In this document: piece by piece, positions 24,177-32,631 of the stretch
Position numbering within the stretch: the first letter of the stretch is position 1
Layout of the letters: every line of letters begins with the position of its first letter
NCBI GenBank assembly: GCA_049279675.1
Contig: JBAPOP010000129.1
Location: 1-51,560 of the forward strand
DNA from: Palsa-147 sp049279675
GTDB taxonomy: Bacteria > Acidobacteriota > Terriglobia > Acidiferrales > UBA7541
Length of the DNA: 51,560 nucleotides
Direction: 5' to 3'
Translations under genes and position numbers: made by a program
The notes under the pieces: model-generated
Seen by the model: only the letters and a program-made list of their open reading frames with translations
The model's database searches: none
What the model was told of the DNA's origin: nothing

Positions 24177-24250
24177 CGGCGCGGAAAACATATCATAGCG
24201 GGGGCAGTGTGGTGCAGGGGCGTACAGTCTGAAAATTGTGCTGTCGAAGA

Positions 24251-24274
24251 GGCCGGCCTTCCGGCCAGCCCTAC
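24251..24274 (+). repeat. Second-type palindrome (REP-like)
   Basis: GGCCGGCCTTCCGGCCAGCC followed by CTACGAATG. The GC core differs from the CGCCGGCAAGATG family, but the 3' CTACGAATG flank is shared with REP copy 2 (4518-4526), suggesting a second REP family served by the same or another RAYT. Confidence 0.6.
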
Positions 24275-24337
24275 GAATGCTGAGGCGGAGCCGGAATTTT
24301 GCCTGCGATTTTGTTCAACACAACGGCGCGGAAAATC

Positions 24338-24360
24338 GCCGGCAAGATGCCGGCGCCACG
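24338..24360 (+). repeat. REP palindrome, remote copy 5
   Basis: The core CGCCGGCAAGATGCCGGCG is identical to the copies around the RAYT gene almost 20 kb away; the tail is CCAC instead of CTAC and the flank GATTG is kept. It is 21 bp from the end of the mutase gene. Confidence 0.88.
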
Positions 24361-24380
24361 ATTGCGTCGTTGCCAGATGT

Positions 24381-26015
24381 TTAGATGACTACGGATTCTT
24401 GGTATTCGCCGAAGGCGCGGCGGAGGGCGTCGGATATTTCTCCTACCGTGGCGAAGGATTCGACGGCGGTGAGGATGGCGGGCATGAGATTTTCGGTGCC
24501 TTTCGCGCGGCGTTCGATTTCGGCTAGCGCGGCCGCAGTCTTTGCGGCGTCGCGGCGTTCGCGCAACGATTTCAGCCGAGCGATCTGCATGCGCTCGATT
24601 TCGGGGTCCATGCGCAGAGTGGGAATGGGGCGTTCTTCCGCGGCGACGTAGCGATTCACGCCGACGACAACTTGCTCGCCGGTTTCGACCGAGCGCTGAT
24701 ATTCGTATGCGGCCTTCTGAATTTCACCTTGGACGAAGCCCGTTTCGATGGCGCGGAGCATACCGCCGAGCGCGTCAATCTTTTCGATATATGCGCGCGC
24801 GCCTGCTTCGATTTCGTCCGTGAGTTTTTCGATGGCGTACGAGCCGGCGAAGGGGTCGATCGTATTTGCGACGCCGCTTTCCTGCGCGATGATTTGCTGG
24901 GTGCGAAGGGCGATCGTCGCGGCGTTTTCGGTGGGGAGAGCGAGCGCTTCATCGAGGCCGTTGGCGTGCAGCGATTGGCAGCCGCCGAGAACGGCGCCCA
25001 GCGCCTGGAGTGCGACGCGCACGATATTGTTTTCTGGTTGCTGCGCCGTCAGCGACGAGCCAGCGGTCTGCGCGTGGAATCGCAGCATCAGCGAGCGCGG
25101 ATCTTTTGCGCCGAAGCGCTCGCGCATAATGCGCGCCCAAAGGCGGCGCGCCGCGCGGAACTTCGCCACTTGCACGAGGAATTCATTGTGTGCGTTGAAG
25201 AAGAATGACAGTTGCGGCGCGAAATCGTCCACGGCTAGCCCCGCGGCGACGGCGGCTTCCACGTACGCGATTCCGTCGCCGAGCGTGAACGCCACTTCCT
25301 GCACGTCCGTCGAGCCCGCTTCGCGGATGTGATACCCGGAAATTGAAATTGGATTCCAGTTGGGAATTTCGTTGCGGGCCCACGCGAAGACGTCCGTGAC
25401 GATGCGCATCGCGGGGCGCACGGGATAGATGTACGTCCCGCGCGAGCTGTATTCCTTCAAGATGTCGTTCTGCACCGTGCCGGATAGCCGCCGCAGATCC
25501 GCGCCCTGCTGTTTTGCAACGGCGACGTAGAGCGCGAGCAGAATCGCGGCCGTCGAATTGATGGTCATCGAGGTCGAGACGCGATCGAGAGGGATGCCGT
25601 TGAAGAGCGTCTGCATGTCCTCGAGCGAATCGATGGCGACGCCGACTTTTCCGACTTCGCCAAGCGCGAGCGGGTGGTCGGAGTCCATACCGATCTGCGT
25701 CGGGAGATCGAACGCGACGCTCAGACCTGTTTGTCCGCGCGCGAGAAGATAGCGATAGCGCTCGTTTGATTCGGCGGCGGCGCCGAAGCCTGCGTACTGG
25801 CGCATCGTCCAGAGACGGCCGCGATACATCGTCGGATAGACGCCTCGCGTGAACGGAAATTCGCCGGGATAGCCGAGCTCGCGCTCGGGGTCCCATGAAG
25901 TGTGATCAGAGGGCGCCAGATCGCCGCCCGTGACGACGATCGGCAAAGGCAGACCGCTCGTGGCCGCCAGTTTTTTTTCTTCGAGGAGTGTGGGCTTCTT
26001 GGGTTTTGCGGGCAT
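24381..26015 (-). CDS. Methylmalonyl-CoA mutase-type acyl-CoA mutase, large subunit without B12 domain
   Basis: 544 residues. Radical mutase TIM barrel with TMYRGRLWTMRQYAGFGAAAESN (about 62-84); the Tyr in RQYAG equals the Tyr that distinguishes methylmalonyl- from isobutyryl-CoA mutases in the sequences I remember. GLSVAFDLPTQIGMDSDHPLALGEVGKVGVAIDS, SMTINSTAAILLALYVAVAKQQG, GTVQNDILKEYSSRGTYIYP and SGYHIREAGSTDVQEVAFTL follow. The C-terminal DxHxxG cobalamin-binding domain of single-chain enzymes is absent, so a separate small subunit encoded elsewhere is needed. The start overlaps the preceding small gene by one base (TGATG). Substrate could also be another branched acyl-CoA. Confidence 0.93.
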   Translation of the reverse strand: MPAKPKKPTLLEEKKLAATSGLPLPIVVTGGDLAPSDHTSWDPERELGYPGEFPFTRGVYPTMYRGRLWTMRQYAGFGAAAESNERYRYLLARGQTGLSVAFDLPTQIGMDSDHPLALGEVGKVGVAIDSLEDMQTLFNGIPLDRVSTSMTINSTAAILLALYVAVAKQQGADLRRLSGTVQNDILKEYSSRGTYIYPVRPAMRIVTDVFAWARNEIPNWNPISISGYHIREAGSTDVQEVAFTLGDGIAYVEAAVAAGLAVDDFAPQLSFFFNAHNEFLVQVAKFRAARRLWARIMRERFGAKDPRSLMLRFHAQTAGSSLTAQQPENNIVRVALQALGAVLGGCQSLHANGLDEALALPTENAATIALRTQQIIAQESGVANTIDPFAGSYAIEKLTDEIEAGARAYIEKIDALGGMLRAIETGFVQGEIQKAAYEYQRSVETGEQVVVGVNRYVAAEERPIPTLRMDPEIERMQIARLKSLRERRDAAKTAAALAEIERRAKGTENLMPAILTAVESFATVGEISDALRRAFGEYQESVVI

Positions 26016-26272
26016 CAGCGGACGCGGTGCGCGCTGCGGAACGAAGTTACCGAGAAATAGATCATCATGATCGTGTAGGCGGATGTCGCCGCGAGCAGCC
26101 AGGGGATTCGCGCGTGGCTCCAGAGCCGCCAGATGGCCGTCACGCCTGAGAGAGCGAAGAGCGCGAAGAGCGTTCCGGCCATTTCATGGAAGAGCTGCCG
26201 CGTCACTTTCCAGAATACGCGCAGGACGGTAAGCGCAGAGCGCCACGCCGCCGCAATCCAGTCAATTCCCAT
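26015..26272 (-). CDS. Small membrane protein of unknown function
   Basis: 85 residues with two probable membrane helices (about 33-50, GTLFALFALSGVTAIWRL; 57-77, PWLLAATSAYTIMMIYFSVTS). Arg-rich ends. Translationally coupled to the mutase gene (stop/start TGATG), which supports that it is real. I recognise no family. Confidence 0.6.
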   Translation of the reverse strand: MGIDWIAAAWRSALTVLRVFWKVTRQLFHEMAGTLFALFALSGVTAIWRLWSHARIPWLLAATSAYTIMMIYFSVTSFRSAHRVR

Positions 26273-26430
26273 GCCGGTATTCTAGTACATTCTGCGGCGA
26301 CCGAGCGACAGCCGCAAGCCCGTGCGCAGGGGAGGTAACTCGACGGAGCGGCGAGCGAGAGAGGACTTGTGCGGGGCGCGGTGCCGCAATAGAATCGGGC
26401 TAGGATGTCCCTGCAGTGGAGGTGAGGCCC

Positions 26431-26778
26431 TTGCAACTTGACGACCGGCTGAAACAGCTGCTGAAAGAACTCGGCCACGCCATCAATGATTCGGTTTCCG
26501 AATCCGAGCGGATTGCGGAAGCCATCGCGGGCGTGAGAGCTGCGGGGTACGACATCGTGCTGAAGCTCGACGCGACCATCGGCCTCGCGCGGCGCGAATC
26601 CGATGCGCCGAGAATGACTTGGCAGGACCGCCGCTTCCTCGAATCTCTCCGCATCCGCGTGGATGAGGAAGTCCTCCGCGACGACGACGATGATGATGAG
26701 TTGCCGAAATTCGAGATTACGCCGCAGGACATCAAGTTCTTACGCTCGCTGAAAATTTCACTCGATGACAAAGATTAA
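26431..26778 (+). CDS. Hypothetical acidic helical protein
   Basis: 115 residues from the TTG at 26431, favoured by GGAGGTGAG upstream; the frame opens at a GTG (26416) that lies inside that signal. Helical N-terminal half (LKQLLKELGHAINDSVSESERIAEAIAGVRAAGYDIVL), a run of seven acidic residues at about 84-91 (DDDDDDE), then two short repeats of the type DRRFLESLRIRVDEE and DIKFLRSLKISLDDKD. The repeated FLxSLxIxxD unit may be a small oligomerisation or binding motif. Function unknown. Confidence 0.7.
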   Translation: MQLDDRLKQLLKELGHAINDSVSESERIAEAIAGVRAAGYDIVLKLDATIGLARRESDAPRMTWQDRRFLESLRIRVDEEVLRDDDDDDELPKFEITPQDIKFLRSLKISLDDKD

Positions 26779-27136
26779 ATTCCGCCCGATGCGATTCGCG
26801 GCACTGGGGCTTGCGCTGACTGCGCTTGCGGCCGCGGCGCCATCGGCACGCGCGCAGATGGATTCCTCGCCGGCAGTCGTCGTGAAGCATGGAAAAGTGA
26901 AGCAGCTTTGGTTGAAAGCAGAAGTGATTCACGCCGACCGAAATACTTTGGTGGTGCGCGAGGCCGGAAACGAAATGGCAGTGCATACGTTCACGTATGG
27001 CCCGAAAGCCGCGGGGCAGATGCACAAAGTGCTCGACGCCGGCGGCTATCAGCGCGGCGATGCGATCAAGGTTCGGTTTTTGCCAGGCCAGACCGTCGCG
27101 CTTGCGATTAAAGGCAAGCCGTCGCGGCCGATCTGA
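26765..27136 (+). CDS. Small secreted protein of unknown function
   Basis: 123 residues; ATG 26765 overlaps the previous stop by 14 bases, and a second ATG eight codons in is possible. Signal peptide to about residue 30 (MRFAALGLALTALAAAAPSARA). The mature part reads as a small beta-barrel (VKQLWLKAEVIHADRNTLVVREAG; GDAIKVRFLPGQTVALAIKGK), similar in feel to OB-like folds. No family recognised. Confidence 0.7.
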   Translation: MTKIKFRPMRFAALGLALTALAAAAPSARAQMDSSPAVVVKHGKVKQLWLKAEVIHADRNTLVVREAGNEMAVHTFTYGPKAAGQMHKVLDAGGYQRGDAIKVRFLPGQTVALAIKGKPSRPI

Positions 27137-27211
27137 ACTTTTGAAGGCAGAAGTTCTCCTGGAATTATTGTCAACTCGCGGCTGAAGGCGCGGCAAAATC
27201 ACGTCCCCTAG

Positions 27212-28021
27212 ATGACCATGCTTCGTCCCGCTGCTGTCGCCGGCCAATTTTATCCCGGCGATCCAGACGAACTCCGTTCCGCGATAGACAAATTCGCAAG
27301 CACGCCCAGCGAAAAACGCAAAGCAATCGCCTGCATCGTTCCGCACGCTGGCTATGTGTATTCGGGAACGGTTGCGGGACAGGTTTACGGCTCGCTCGAA
27401 ATTCCGCGCAAGCTGCTGCTTATCGGCCCGCGGCATTTTCCGCGCGGCGAGGCGCTCGCGATTCTTTCCGAAGGCGCATGGAATACACCGCTTGGCAACG
27501 CGAAGATTGACGAAGCGCTCGCTGCTGATCTGAAACGTGAGTTTCCACCGTTGCGCGAAGATGAAATGGCTCATAGCACCGAGCATTCGCTCGAAGTTCA
27601 GCTGCCGTTCTTGCAGAGACTCGCGGGGGATTTTCAATTCGTTCCTGTTGTGTTGGGAACGGATCGCCTCGCGACGCTCGAATCGCTGGGACGAGCGATT
27701 GCGAAGGTCATCGCGGCGCAGAGCGAGCCGGTTCTGATCGTGACGAGTTCGGACATGAATCATTACGAGAGCGATGAAATCACGCGCGTGAAGGACCGGC
27801 TGGCGATTGAGAAGATTCTTGCGCTCGACGCGCGTGGACTTCATGAGGTCGTGAAGTCGAAAGCGATTTCAATGTGCGGCTGTGCGCCTGCGGTGGCGAT
27901 GTTGACGGCAGCGCGCGAGTTGGGAGCTACTCGCGCGGAATTGGTCGCGTATGCGACATCAGGTGACGTGACCGGCGATCGCGACTGGGTGGTCGGTTAT
28001 GCGGGCGTGATCGTTACGTGA
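27212..28021 (+). CDS. amrB: AmmeMemoRadiSam system protein B (MEMO1 family)
   Basis: 269 residues. MEMO-family fold with conserved IVPHAGYVYSGTVAGQVY (about 43-60), IGPRHFPRG, STEHSLEVQLPFLQ, VTSSDMNHYES and SMCGCAPAVAML, which hold the His/Cys site. In bacteria it belongs to the AmmeMemoRadiSam trio (AMMECR1-like A, MEMO-like B, radical SAM S), whose reaction is not established. Neither partner is in the window. It starts 75 bp after the small secreted gene. Confidence 0.92.
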   Translation: MTMLRPAAVAGQFYPGDPDELRSAIDKFASTPSEKRKAIACIVPHAGYVYSGTVAGQVYGSLEIPRKLLLIGPRHFPRGEALAILSEGAWNTPLGNAKIDEALAADLKREFPPLREDEMAHSTEHSLEVQLPFLQRLAGDFQFVPVVLGTDRLATLESLGRAIAKVIAAQSEPVLIVTSSDMNHYESDEITRVKDRLAIEKILALDARGLHEVVKSKAISMCGCAPAVAMLTAARELGATRAELVAYATSGDVTGDRDWVVGYAGVIVT

Positions 28022-28135
28022 CGGGTGTGCGCGCAAATGCAGATTCTTCGTCGAGTCCTCCATGGATTGACAGTGCAACATTCGCCGGGAGGCAATTTCA
28101 GGCTCCGGGTTCACGCGTAATCAGCGGCAGATTGA

Positions 28136-29749
28136 TTAATGAGAGTGAGCGGCGGGTGCGGACGAAGACGACGAACTTCCGCCGCTGCTGTGTGAGCCGC
28201 CAGAGTCGGATGAGCTGCGCGACGATTCGCTGCCGTGGGAGAATTCGGCGCCATGCGACGGCGCGCCGGAGAATCCCGGATGGCCAGACGTGGAGGTTCC
28301 CGCTGCCATTTCTCTTTCGAACGAGAATGACGAAGGCGCGGGCTGGTGCGGGACACCATGAGGTTCGCGGACTCCGTTCGCGAGCACGGGCAATTTCTCG
28401 GACGTTCCGGACGTCGCCTCGGCATTTACGAAGCGATTTTCCTTTGCGTCAAAAGCGACGCCGTCGCGAAGCGCTGCGAGGCTACGCGCGGTAGGAACAG
28501 CGAATGGCAGCTTGGAATTCGAGCGCGAACCGCTTTCGTTGACGATGATCCTTCCGTTTTTGCCGGGCGGTTCGTCCATCACGCCCACGACTTCGTCGCC
28601 CTTGTCAGGCGCCAGAATGCCGGTTGCGAAGCCATTGCCGATTCCGCCTTTGGCGCCAACAACAATCGGAACGTCACCAAATTTTCCATGTATCGAGCCA
28701 TTCGAAGCGGTCGAAAGCGGATGCATAGGGTGGCGTGGATTCGGGAAAGAGCGCGGACGCCAGCCAATTTTCCCACCGCCGGTGCGAATCCAAGTTACCG
28801 GCGCGCCGCTCCAGAAGCCGTAGGCGCCCGGCATCCACATCCATCCGCCGCAGGCTGGCGCGTAAGACCAACTTCCGAAATGATACGGCGCCCAACCCCA
28901 CGGCTCGAAGCTCACCCACGTCCAGCCGAGGCCGTTGTAATAATCGAAGTAGCCGTTATAGAACGGCGCCCATCCGACGCTCGCGCCCCACGGTTGCCAG
29001 CCATAGCCGTAGCCCGCGCAATCCGACCAACTGCCGTAAGCAGAAAGGTCATTTAGCCCGTAGCTGAACGGAGCGTTTGTATATGGCTGGGTTTGATCCG
29101 CGCCGCTCAAAACGATTCCCGCGCGGTCGTTCACCCAAGTGTCCCAGGAATCTCTTCTGGGATTCGACGAGAGCTGCGTGTCGCCGGGATCGGAACCGCG
29201 AATCGCGAATGTCTTCCCGCTTCCGACGATCTCGGTGTCGGAGCCATCCTTCACGCTCGCGGTGCCTTCGTAGACGCTGAGCGAGGCGCCGTCGCGGAAT
29301 GCGTCCACGCGGAATTTGGAGTGATTCGGGATCGTGGCCTGGAAACTTGGCGCATTCACTTCGAAGACATCGCCGGCACCGAGCTTCACCTGAAACGATG
29401 CGGTGCCCTGCGTGATCGTGAGCCGGGTGATGCGCCCGCCATCGGAGAGCGCCATCTCGGTGAACTGCACAACACTATTTTCTGCCACCCACATAGCAGC
29501 GCCGCTCTCGAATTCGATTTCAGCGCGGCCGTTATTCGTGCCGATCGCAAACCCCTGCTGAATCGGCATGTTTGGGATCCCAGCCTCCCAATCCGAGGAG
29601 CCGGATCGCGCGATCTGAACGTCGCCTCGAACCATGCTGAGGCGCACGATGCGCGCGTAGCTGTAGCTTTTCTCATCCGCACGGAGAGGAGCGGAGAAAA
29701 TCAGGGCAGCGAGACCAAGGAGTATGGCGAGCGAGCGGCTGAGTTTCAT
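28136..29749 (-). CDS. FecR-domain protein with Trp/Tyr/Gly-rich (DUF6600-like) region
   Basis: 537 residues. Signal peptide (1-24, LAILLGLAALIFSAPLRA). A FecR-type beta-helix domain at about 35-185 (ARIVRLSMVRGDVQIARSGSSDWE, FEVNAPSFQATIPNHSKFRVD, LSVYEGTASVKDG). At about 235-335 there is a Gly/Trp/Tyr-rich repeat zone (GYGYGWQPWGASVGWAPFY, GLGWTWVSFEPWGWAPYHF), and the C-terminus is low complexity with Ser, Gly and His. Proteins of this design are common in acidobacteria and are thought to be surface or periplasmic. There is no TonB receptor or sigma gene nearby, so classical FecR signalling is not indicated. Confidence 0.88.
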   Translation of the reverse strand: MKLSRSLAILLGLAALIFSAPLRADEKSYSYARIVRLSMVRGDVQIARSGSSDWEAGIPNMPIQQGFAIGTNNGRAEIEFESGAAMWVAENSVVQFTEMALSDGGRITRLTITQGTASFQVKLGAGDVFEVNAPSFQATIPNHSKFRVDAFRDGASLSVYEGTASVKDGSDTEIVGSGKTFAIRGSDPGDTQLSSNPRRDSWDTWVNDRAGIVLSGADQTQPYTNAPFSYGLNDLSAYGSWSDCAGYGYGWQPWGASVGWAPFYNGYFDYYNGLGWTWVSFEPWGWAPYHFGSWSYAPACGGWMWMPGAYGFWSGAPVTWIRTGGGKIGWRPRSFPNPRHPMHPLSTASNGSIHGKFGDVPIVVGAKGGIGNGFATGILAPDKGDEVVGVMDEPPGKNGRIIVNESGSRSNSKLPFAVPTARSLAALRDGVAFDAKENRFVNAEATSGTSEKLPVLANGVREPHGVPHQPAPSSFSFEREMAAGTSTSGHPGFSGAPSHGAEFSHGSESSRSSSDSGGSHSSGGSSSSSSAPAAHSH

Positions 29750-29877
29750 GGCAGTCCCCCTCTTGCGGGACAGCGTTTTCTACTTGTTTCGACGCGCCGG
29801 AACTCGGGCAGGTTGCGAGATACGCAAGCCTATCGTGGCCCTCCGTGGAACAGAGGTCAAGCCTCGCGGGCCTATTT

Positions 29878-30567
29878 CTAGGTGTGCGAACTGCGGATGC
29901 GTCCGGCGAGAGTACGGGCGCGCTGGCGGGCCATGTCGAGATATTTTTCGTCGGAGGCGAGCTTATCGAGCGTGGGAAGGAGGCGTTCGGGCGCTGGGAA
30001 AAGCTTGTTGTTGTAATCGCCTTCGAGCCGCAGGAGCGCATCGTTCACGCCGAGACGATCGTAGCGCATGGCGCGCTGAAGATTGTCGAGATCCACCTGC
30101 TGGCGGCCCAGTCCTTCGAAAATATCAAGCAGCTGATTGGCGGTGGCGTCGAGGGTGTAATTGAAAATGACTTCGTGCGACTCGCTGCCTTTTTCGTAAC
30201 GAAATGTTTTCTCGCCGAGATTGGCGATGCGGCGGTGGACGTCGAGATTGACGCCGTTGAAATCGTGAAGCTGCGCGGCGAGTTGAAAAATTCTGTCAAC
30301 CAGCGCGCGGCTGATTTCGAATGGCTGAGGGCTCGGCTGCTCGTCGAGCTGGCGAATGTCGTAAGTCGCGCTGCCGAGTTCGCTGATCTTGATCTCGACA
30401 AACTCGGGATAGCTTTGCTTGAAGAGCTTGCGAAATGTAACCGTGGCCGGATCTCCGGCGCTGTGGGCCGGTGCAGCGAAGAGAATAGACAGCGCAATCG
30501 CTGCAAGCATGGAAGCTGCGTTAAAAGAGCGCAGAGTGAAGCGGAGCGGCGAATGCGATGTATTCAT
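29878..30567 (-). CDS. Exported protein of unknown function, coupled to ruvC
   Basis: 229 residues from ATG 30567, which overlaps the ruvC stop as ATGA; a longer frame to 30738 lies inside ruvC. Signal peptide (SMLAAIALSILFAAPAHSAG). Mature part mixes alpha and beta (TVTFRKLFKQSYPEFVEIKISELGSATYDIRQL; FRYEKGSESHEVIFNYTLDATANQLLDIFEGL; LDKLASDEKYLDMARQRARTLAGRI). No family recognised. Its place in an operon with ruvC is unexpected for an exported protein. Confidence 0.78.
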   Translation of the reverse strand: MNTSHSPLRFTLRSFNAASMLAAIALSILFAAPAHSAGDPATVTFRKLFKQSYPEFVEIKISELGSATYDIRQLDEQPSPQPFEISRALVDRIFQLAAQLHDFNGVNLDVHRRIANLGEKTFRYEKGSESHEVIFNYTLDATANQLLDIFEGLGRQQVDLDNLQRAMRYDRLGVNDALLRLEGDYNNKLFPAPERLLPTLDKLASDEKYLDMARQRARTLAGRIRSSHT

Positions 30568-31259
30568 CGAATGGATTCGACGCGTACGTTCCGGGATTGA
30601 ATGCGCGGCACAGGCGATATCCGCGGAGAGGTTGCGCGCGGCGCCATTGCCGCGTCCATGCGCGCTTGCGCGAATGCCGCGTGCGCGTGGCAGAGCGCGA
30701 TCGCTAGCGCGTCGGCTGCATCGGGCGGCTCGGGCCACTCAAGCAAACCGAGTTGGACGCTGACCATTTGCTGCATTTGCTGTTTCGTTGCGGCGCCATA
30801 GCCCGCGATGCTGGCCTTTACTTCACGCGGCGAGTAGCTGTGCGCGGGAATGCTCGCTTGCGCCGCGGCGAGGAGAACAACGCCGCGAACTTCCGCAAGT
30901 TTCAGGGCGGTACGCATATTCAGCGCGGTGAAAACCGACTCGACGGCAACAGCATCAGGCGAATATTCCTCCAGCAGGCCGGCAATCAGCTTGTGAATAT
31001 CTCGCAGCCGCACTGCGAATGTAGCGCGCGCCGGCAGCTTCAGTGCGCCAAAATGAAGCGAGCGCGCCGCCGAGGAAGCATTCACTTCGACAATGGCGAA
31101 GCCCGTCGCGCCTGCGACCGCAGGGTCCACGCCGAGGACGCGCAATTTTCCGCTGGTGTGCGATACGGCCATGCCGTCCGTAAGTGTACGTGCGGGGCTT
31201 CGAGCGGGGGTAGTGGTTTTTCGCGACAGCACGCCGCGAACGGCACTACCGGCGAGCAT
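30564..31259 (-). CDS. ruvC: Crossover junction endodeoxyribonuclease RuvC
   Basis: 231 residues from ATG 31259 (overlapping the yebC stop as TAATG), or 202 from ATG 31172; the latter gives MAVSHTSGKLRVLGVDP, closer to normal length. Resolves Holliday junctions. Acidic catalytic residues: Asp in VLGVDPAVAG, Glu in AVAVESVFTALN, and Asp pair in PPDAADALAIALCH. KQQMQQMV is the usual helix before the last motif. The C-terminal tail of about 30 residues is longer than usual. The conserved yebC-ruvC order is kept, but ruvA/ruvB are not adjacent. Confidence 0.94.
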   Translation of the reverse strand: MLAGSAVRGVLSRKTTTPARSPARTLTDGMAVSHTSGKLRVLGVDPAVAGATGFAIVEVNASSAARSLHFGALKLPARATFAVRLRDIHKLIAGLLEEYSPDAVAVESVFTALNMRTALKLAEVRGVVLLAAAQASIPAHSYSPREVKASIAGYGAATKQQMQQMVSVQLGLLEWPEPPDAADALAIALCHAHAAFAQARMDAAMAPRATSPRISPVPRIQSRNVRVESIR

Positions 31260-32008
31260 TACGCGATGGCGGCTTGAATCTCAGATTCGTCCACGTCGAA
31301 GTTGGCGTAAACGTGCTGGACGTCGTCGTACTCTTCGAGAGTTTCCACGAGACGTATCATCTGCTGCGCCTGCTGGCCGGCAAGCTTGACATAATTCTGC
31401 GGCACCCAGGAAACTTCCGCGGTATCGGGCTTGATTCCCGCGGCGGTGAGCGCGTCGCGAACTTTTTCGAAGGCTTCGGGCGGTGTGGTGACTTCCCACG
31501 CGGAGCCATCGTCGCGCAAGTCTTCCGCGCCTGCGTCCAGGACGATGCCCATCATCTTGTCTTCGTCGGCCGCGTCTTTCGGGACAATGATGTCGCCCTT
31601 GCGCTGAAACATCCAGCCGACAGCACCGGTCTCGGCCATATTGCCGCCATTTTTCGAGAGCATGTGGCGGAGTTCGCCAACGGTGCGATTACGATTGCTG
31701 GTGACGACGGCCACGAGCAGCCCGACGCCGCCGGGACCATAACCTTCGAACATTACTTCTTCGAGCTGTTCGCCTTCGAGCTGCCCCGTGCCGCGCAGGA
31801 TCGCGCGCTCGATATTGTCGTTAGGCATGTTTTCGTTCTTAGCCGCCTGGATGGCGGTGCGCAGGCGTGGATTCGAGTCAGGATCAGCGCCGCCGGAGCG
31901 TGCCGCGATGGAAAGCTCGCGGATGATTTTGGTGAAGGCTTTGCCGCGCTTGGCGTCGGTGGCGGCCTTCTTGTGCTTGATTGTTGCCCACTTCGAGTGT
32001 CCTGACAT
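31259..32008 (-). CDS. yebC: YebC/PmpR-TACO1 family protein
   Basis: 249 residues. Begins MSGHSKWATIKHKKAATDAKRG, the family hallmark; NRNRTVGELRHMLSKNGG and GAVGWMFQRKGDI are also typical. Members act as transcription regulators or as factors that relieve ribosome stalling at proline-rich stretches. First gene of yebC-ruvC-unknown. Confidence 0.97.
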   Translation of the reverse strand: MSGHSKWATIKHKKAATDAKRGKAFTKIIRELSIAARSGGADPDSNPRLRTAIQAAKNENMPNDNIERAILRGTGQLEGEQLEEVMFEGYGPGGVGLLVAVVTSNRNRTVGELRHMLSKNGGNMAETGAVGWMFQRKGDIIVPKDAADEDKMMGIVLDAGAEDLRDDGSAWEVTTPPEAFEKVRDALTAAGIKPDTAEVSWVPQNYVKLAGQQAQQMIRLVETLEEYDDVQHVYANFDVDESEIQAAIA

Positions 32009-32145
32009 TTGGGATAGCCCCGTACAGGTAAGATGGCAGGAGCAGGACGGTCGCTCTTGCCGCGCTAGTCTAGCATACCCGCTGTGAATGCCGGAAGAGT
32101 GACTGGTCTTGCCACGACGCCTTGCTACAAATGGAGATGTCTACG

Positions 32146-32550
32146 CTACGAAGGGCGGCCCGCCTCCCGGCGAGCTCTACGATTGCTCTTTCGGCGCGCG
32201 CGAGGCCTGGAGAGGGCGGCTTGGGTTTTCTTCGGCAGATTTGCGAAGACGAGAGCGTGCGCGTGAGTTAGCAGTTGCTTTAGCTCGGCTCGCGGCAGAG
32301 TGTCTTCGCTTTCGATTGCGACCCAATGCGCGCGGGCGAGATAGGGCGCGGGGATAATCCCTGGGCTTTCGATTAATTCAGCGTAATTCTCATCGGAACA
32401 TTTCAGCGAGAGCCAGTGGGCGCCGGGCTCGAGCGCCGCGACGGCGTACATTTTTCCGCCCACTTTGAAAACGAGATTGTCCTTCCATTGGATTTGTTCG
32501 GTTGTGTGCGCGAGAGAGAGGCAGAAATCGCGTAACCAATCGATGTTCAT
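32146..32550 (-). CDS. MmcQ/YjbR family protein
   Basis: 134 residues. CyaY-like alpha/beta fold marked by ICLSLAHTTEQIQWKDNLVFKVGGKMYAV-like opening (residues 9-37), LSLKCSDENYAEL and PAPYLARAHWVAIE. Proposed to bind DNA but poorly characterised. The C-terminus is a basic tail (RPRARRKSNRRARRE). The 3' end lies about 60 bp from the yebC upstream region. Confidence 0.88.
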   Translation of the reverse strand: MNIDWLRDFCLSLAHTTEQIQWKDNLVFKVGGKMYAVAALEPGAHWLSLKCSDENYAELIESPGIIPAPYLARAHWVAIESEDTLPRAELKQLLTHAHALVFANLPKKTQAALSRPRARRKSNRRARREAGRPS

Positions 32551-32631
32551 TGGGGACTCTTATCAGGAGAGTAGCGCGGGCGGGAGGAAAGAGAAAATGG
32601 AAAGTGGAAAAGGGAAAAGGGAAAAGAAAGT

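Noticed and set aside
24207..24527. 106-residue open frame upstream of the mutase end
   Set aside because: Passes through two repeats and into the antisense of the mutase gene.
28018..28494. 158-residue open frame after amrB
   Set aside because: Mostly antisense to the FecR-like gene (28136-29749), Arg/Ser-rich as expected for a shadow frame.
30568..30738. 57-residue N-terminal extension of the exported protein after ruvC
   Set aside because: Lies within ruvC in another frame; the ATGA overlap and signal peptide support the start at 30567.
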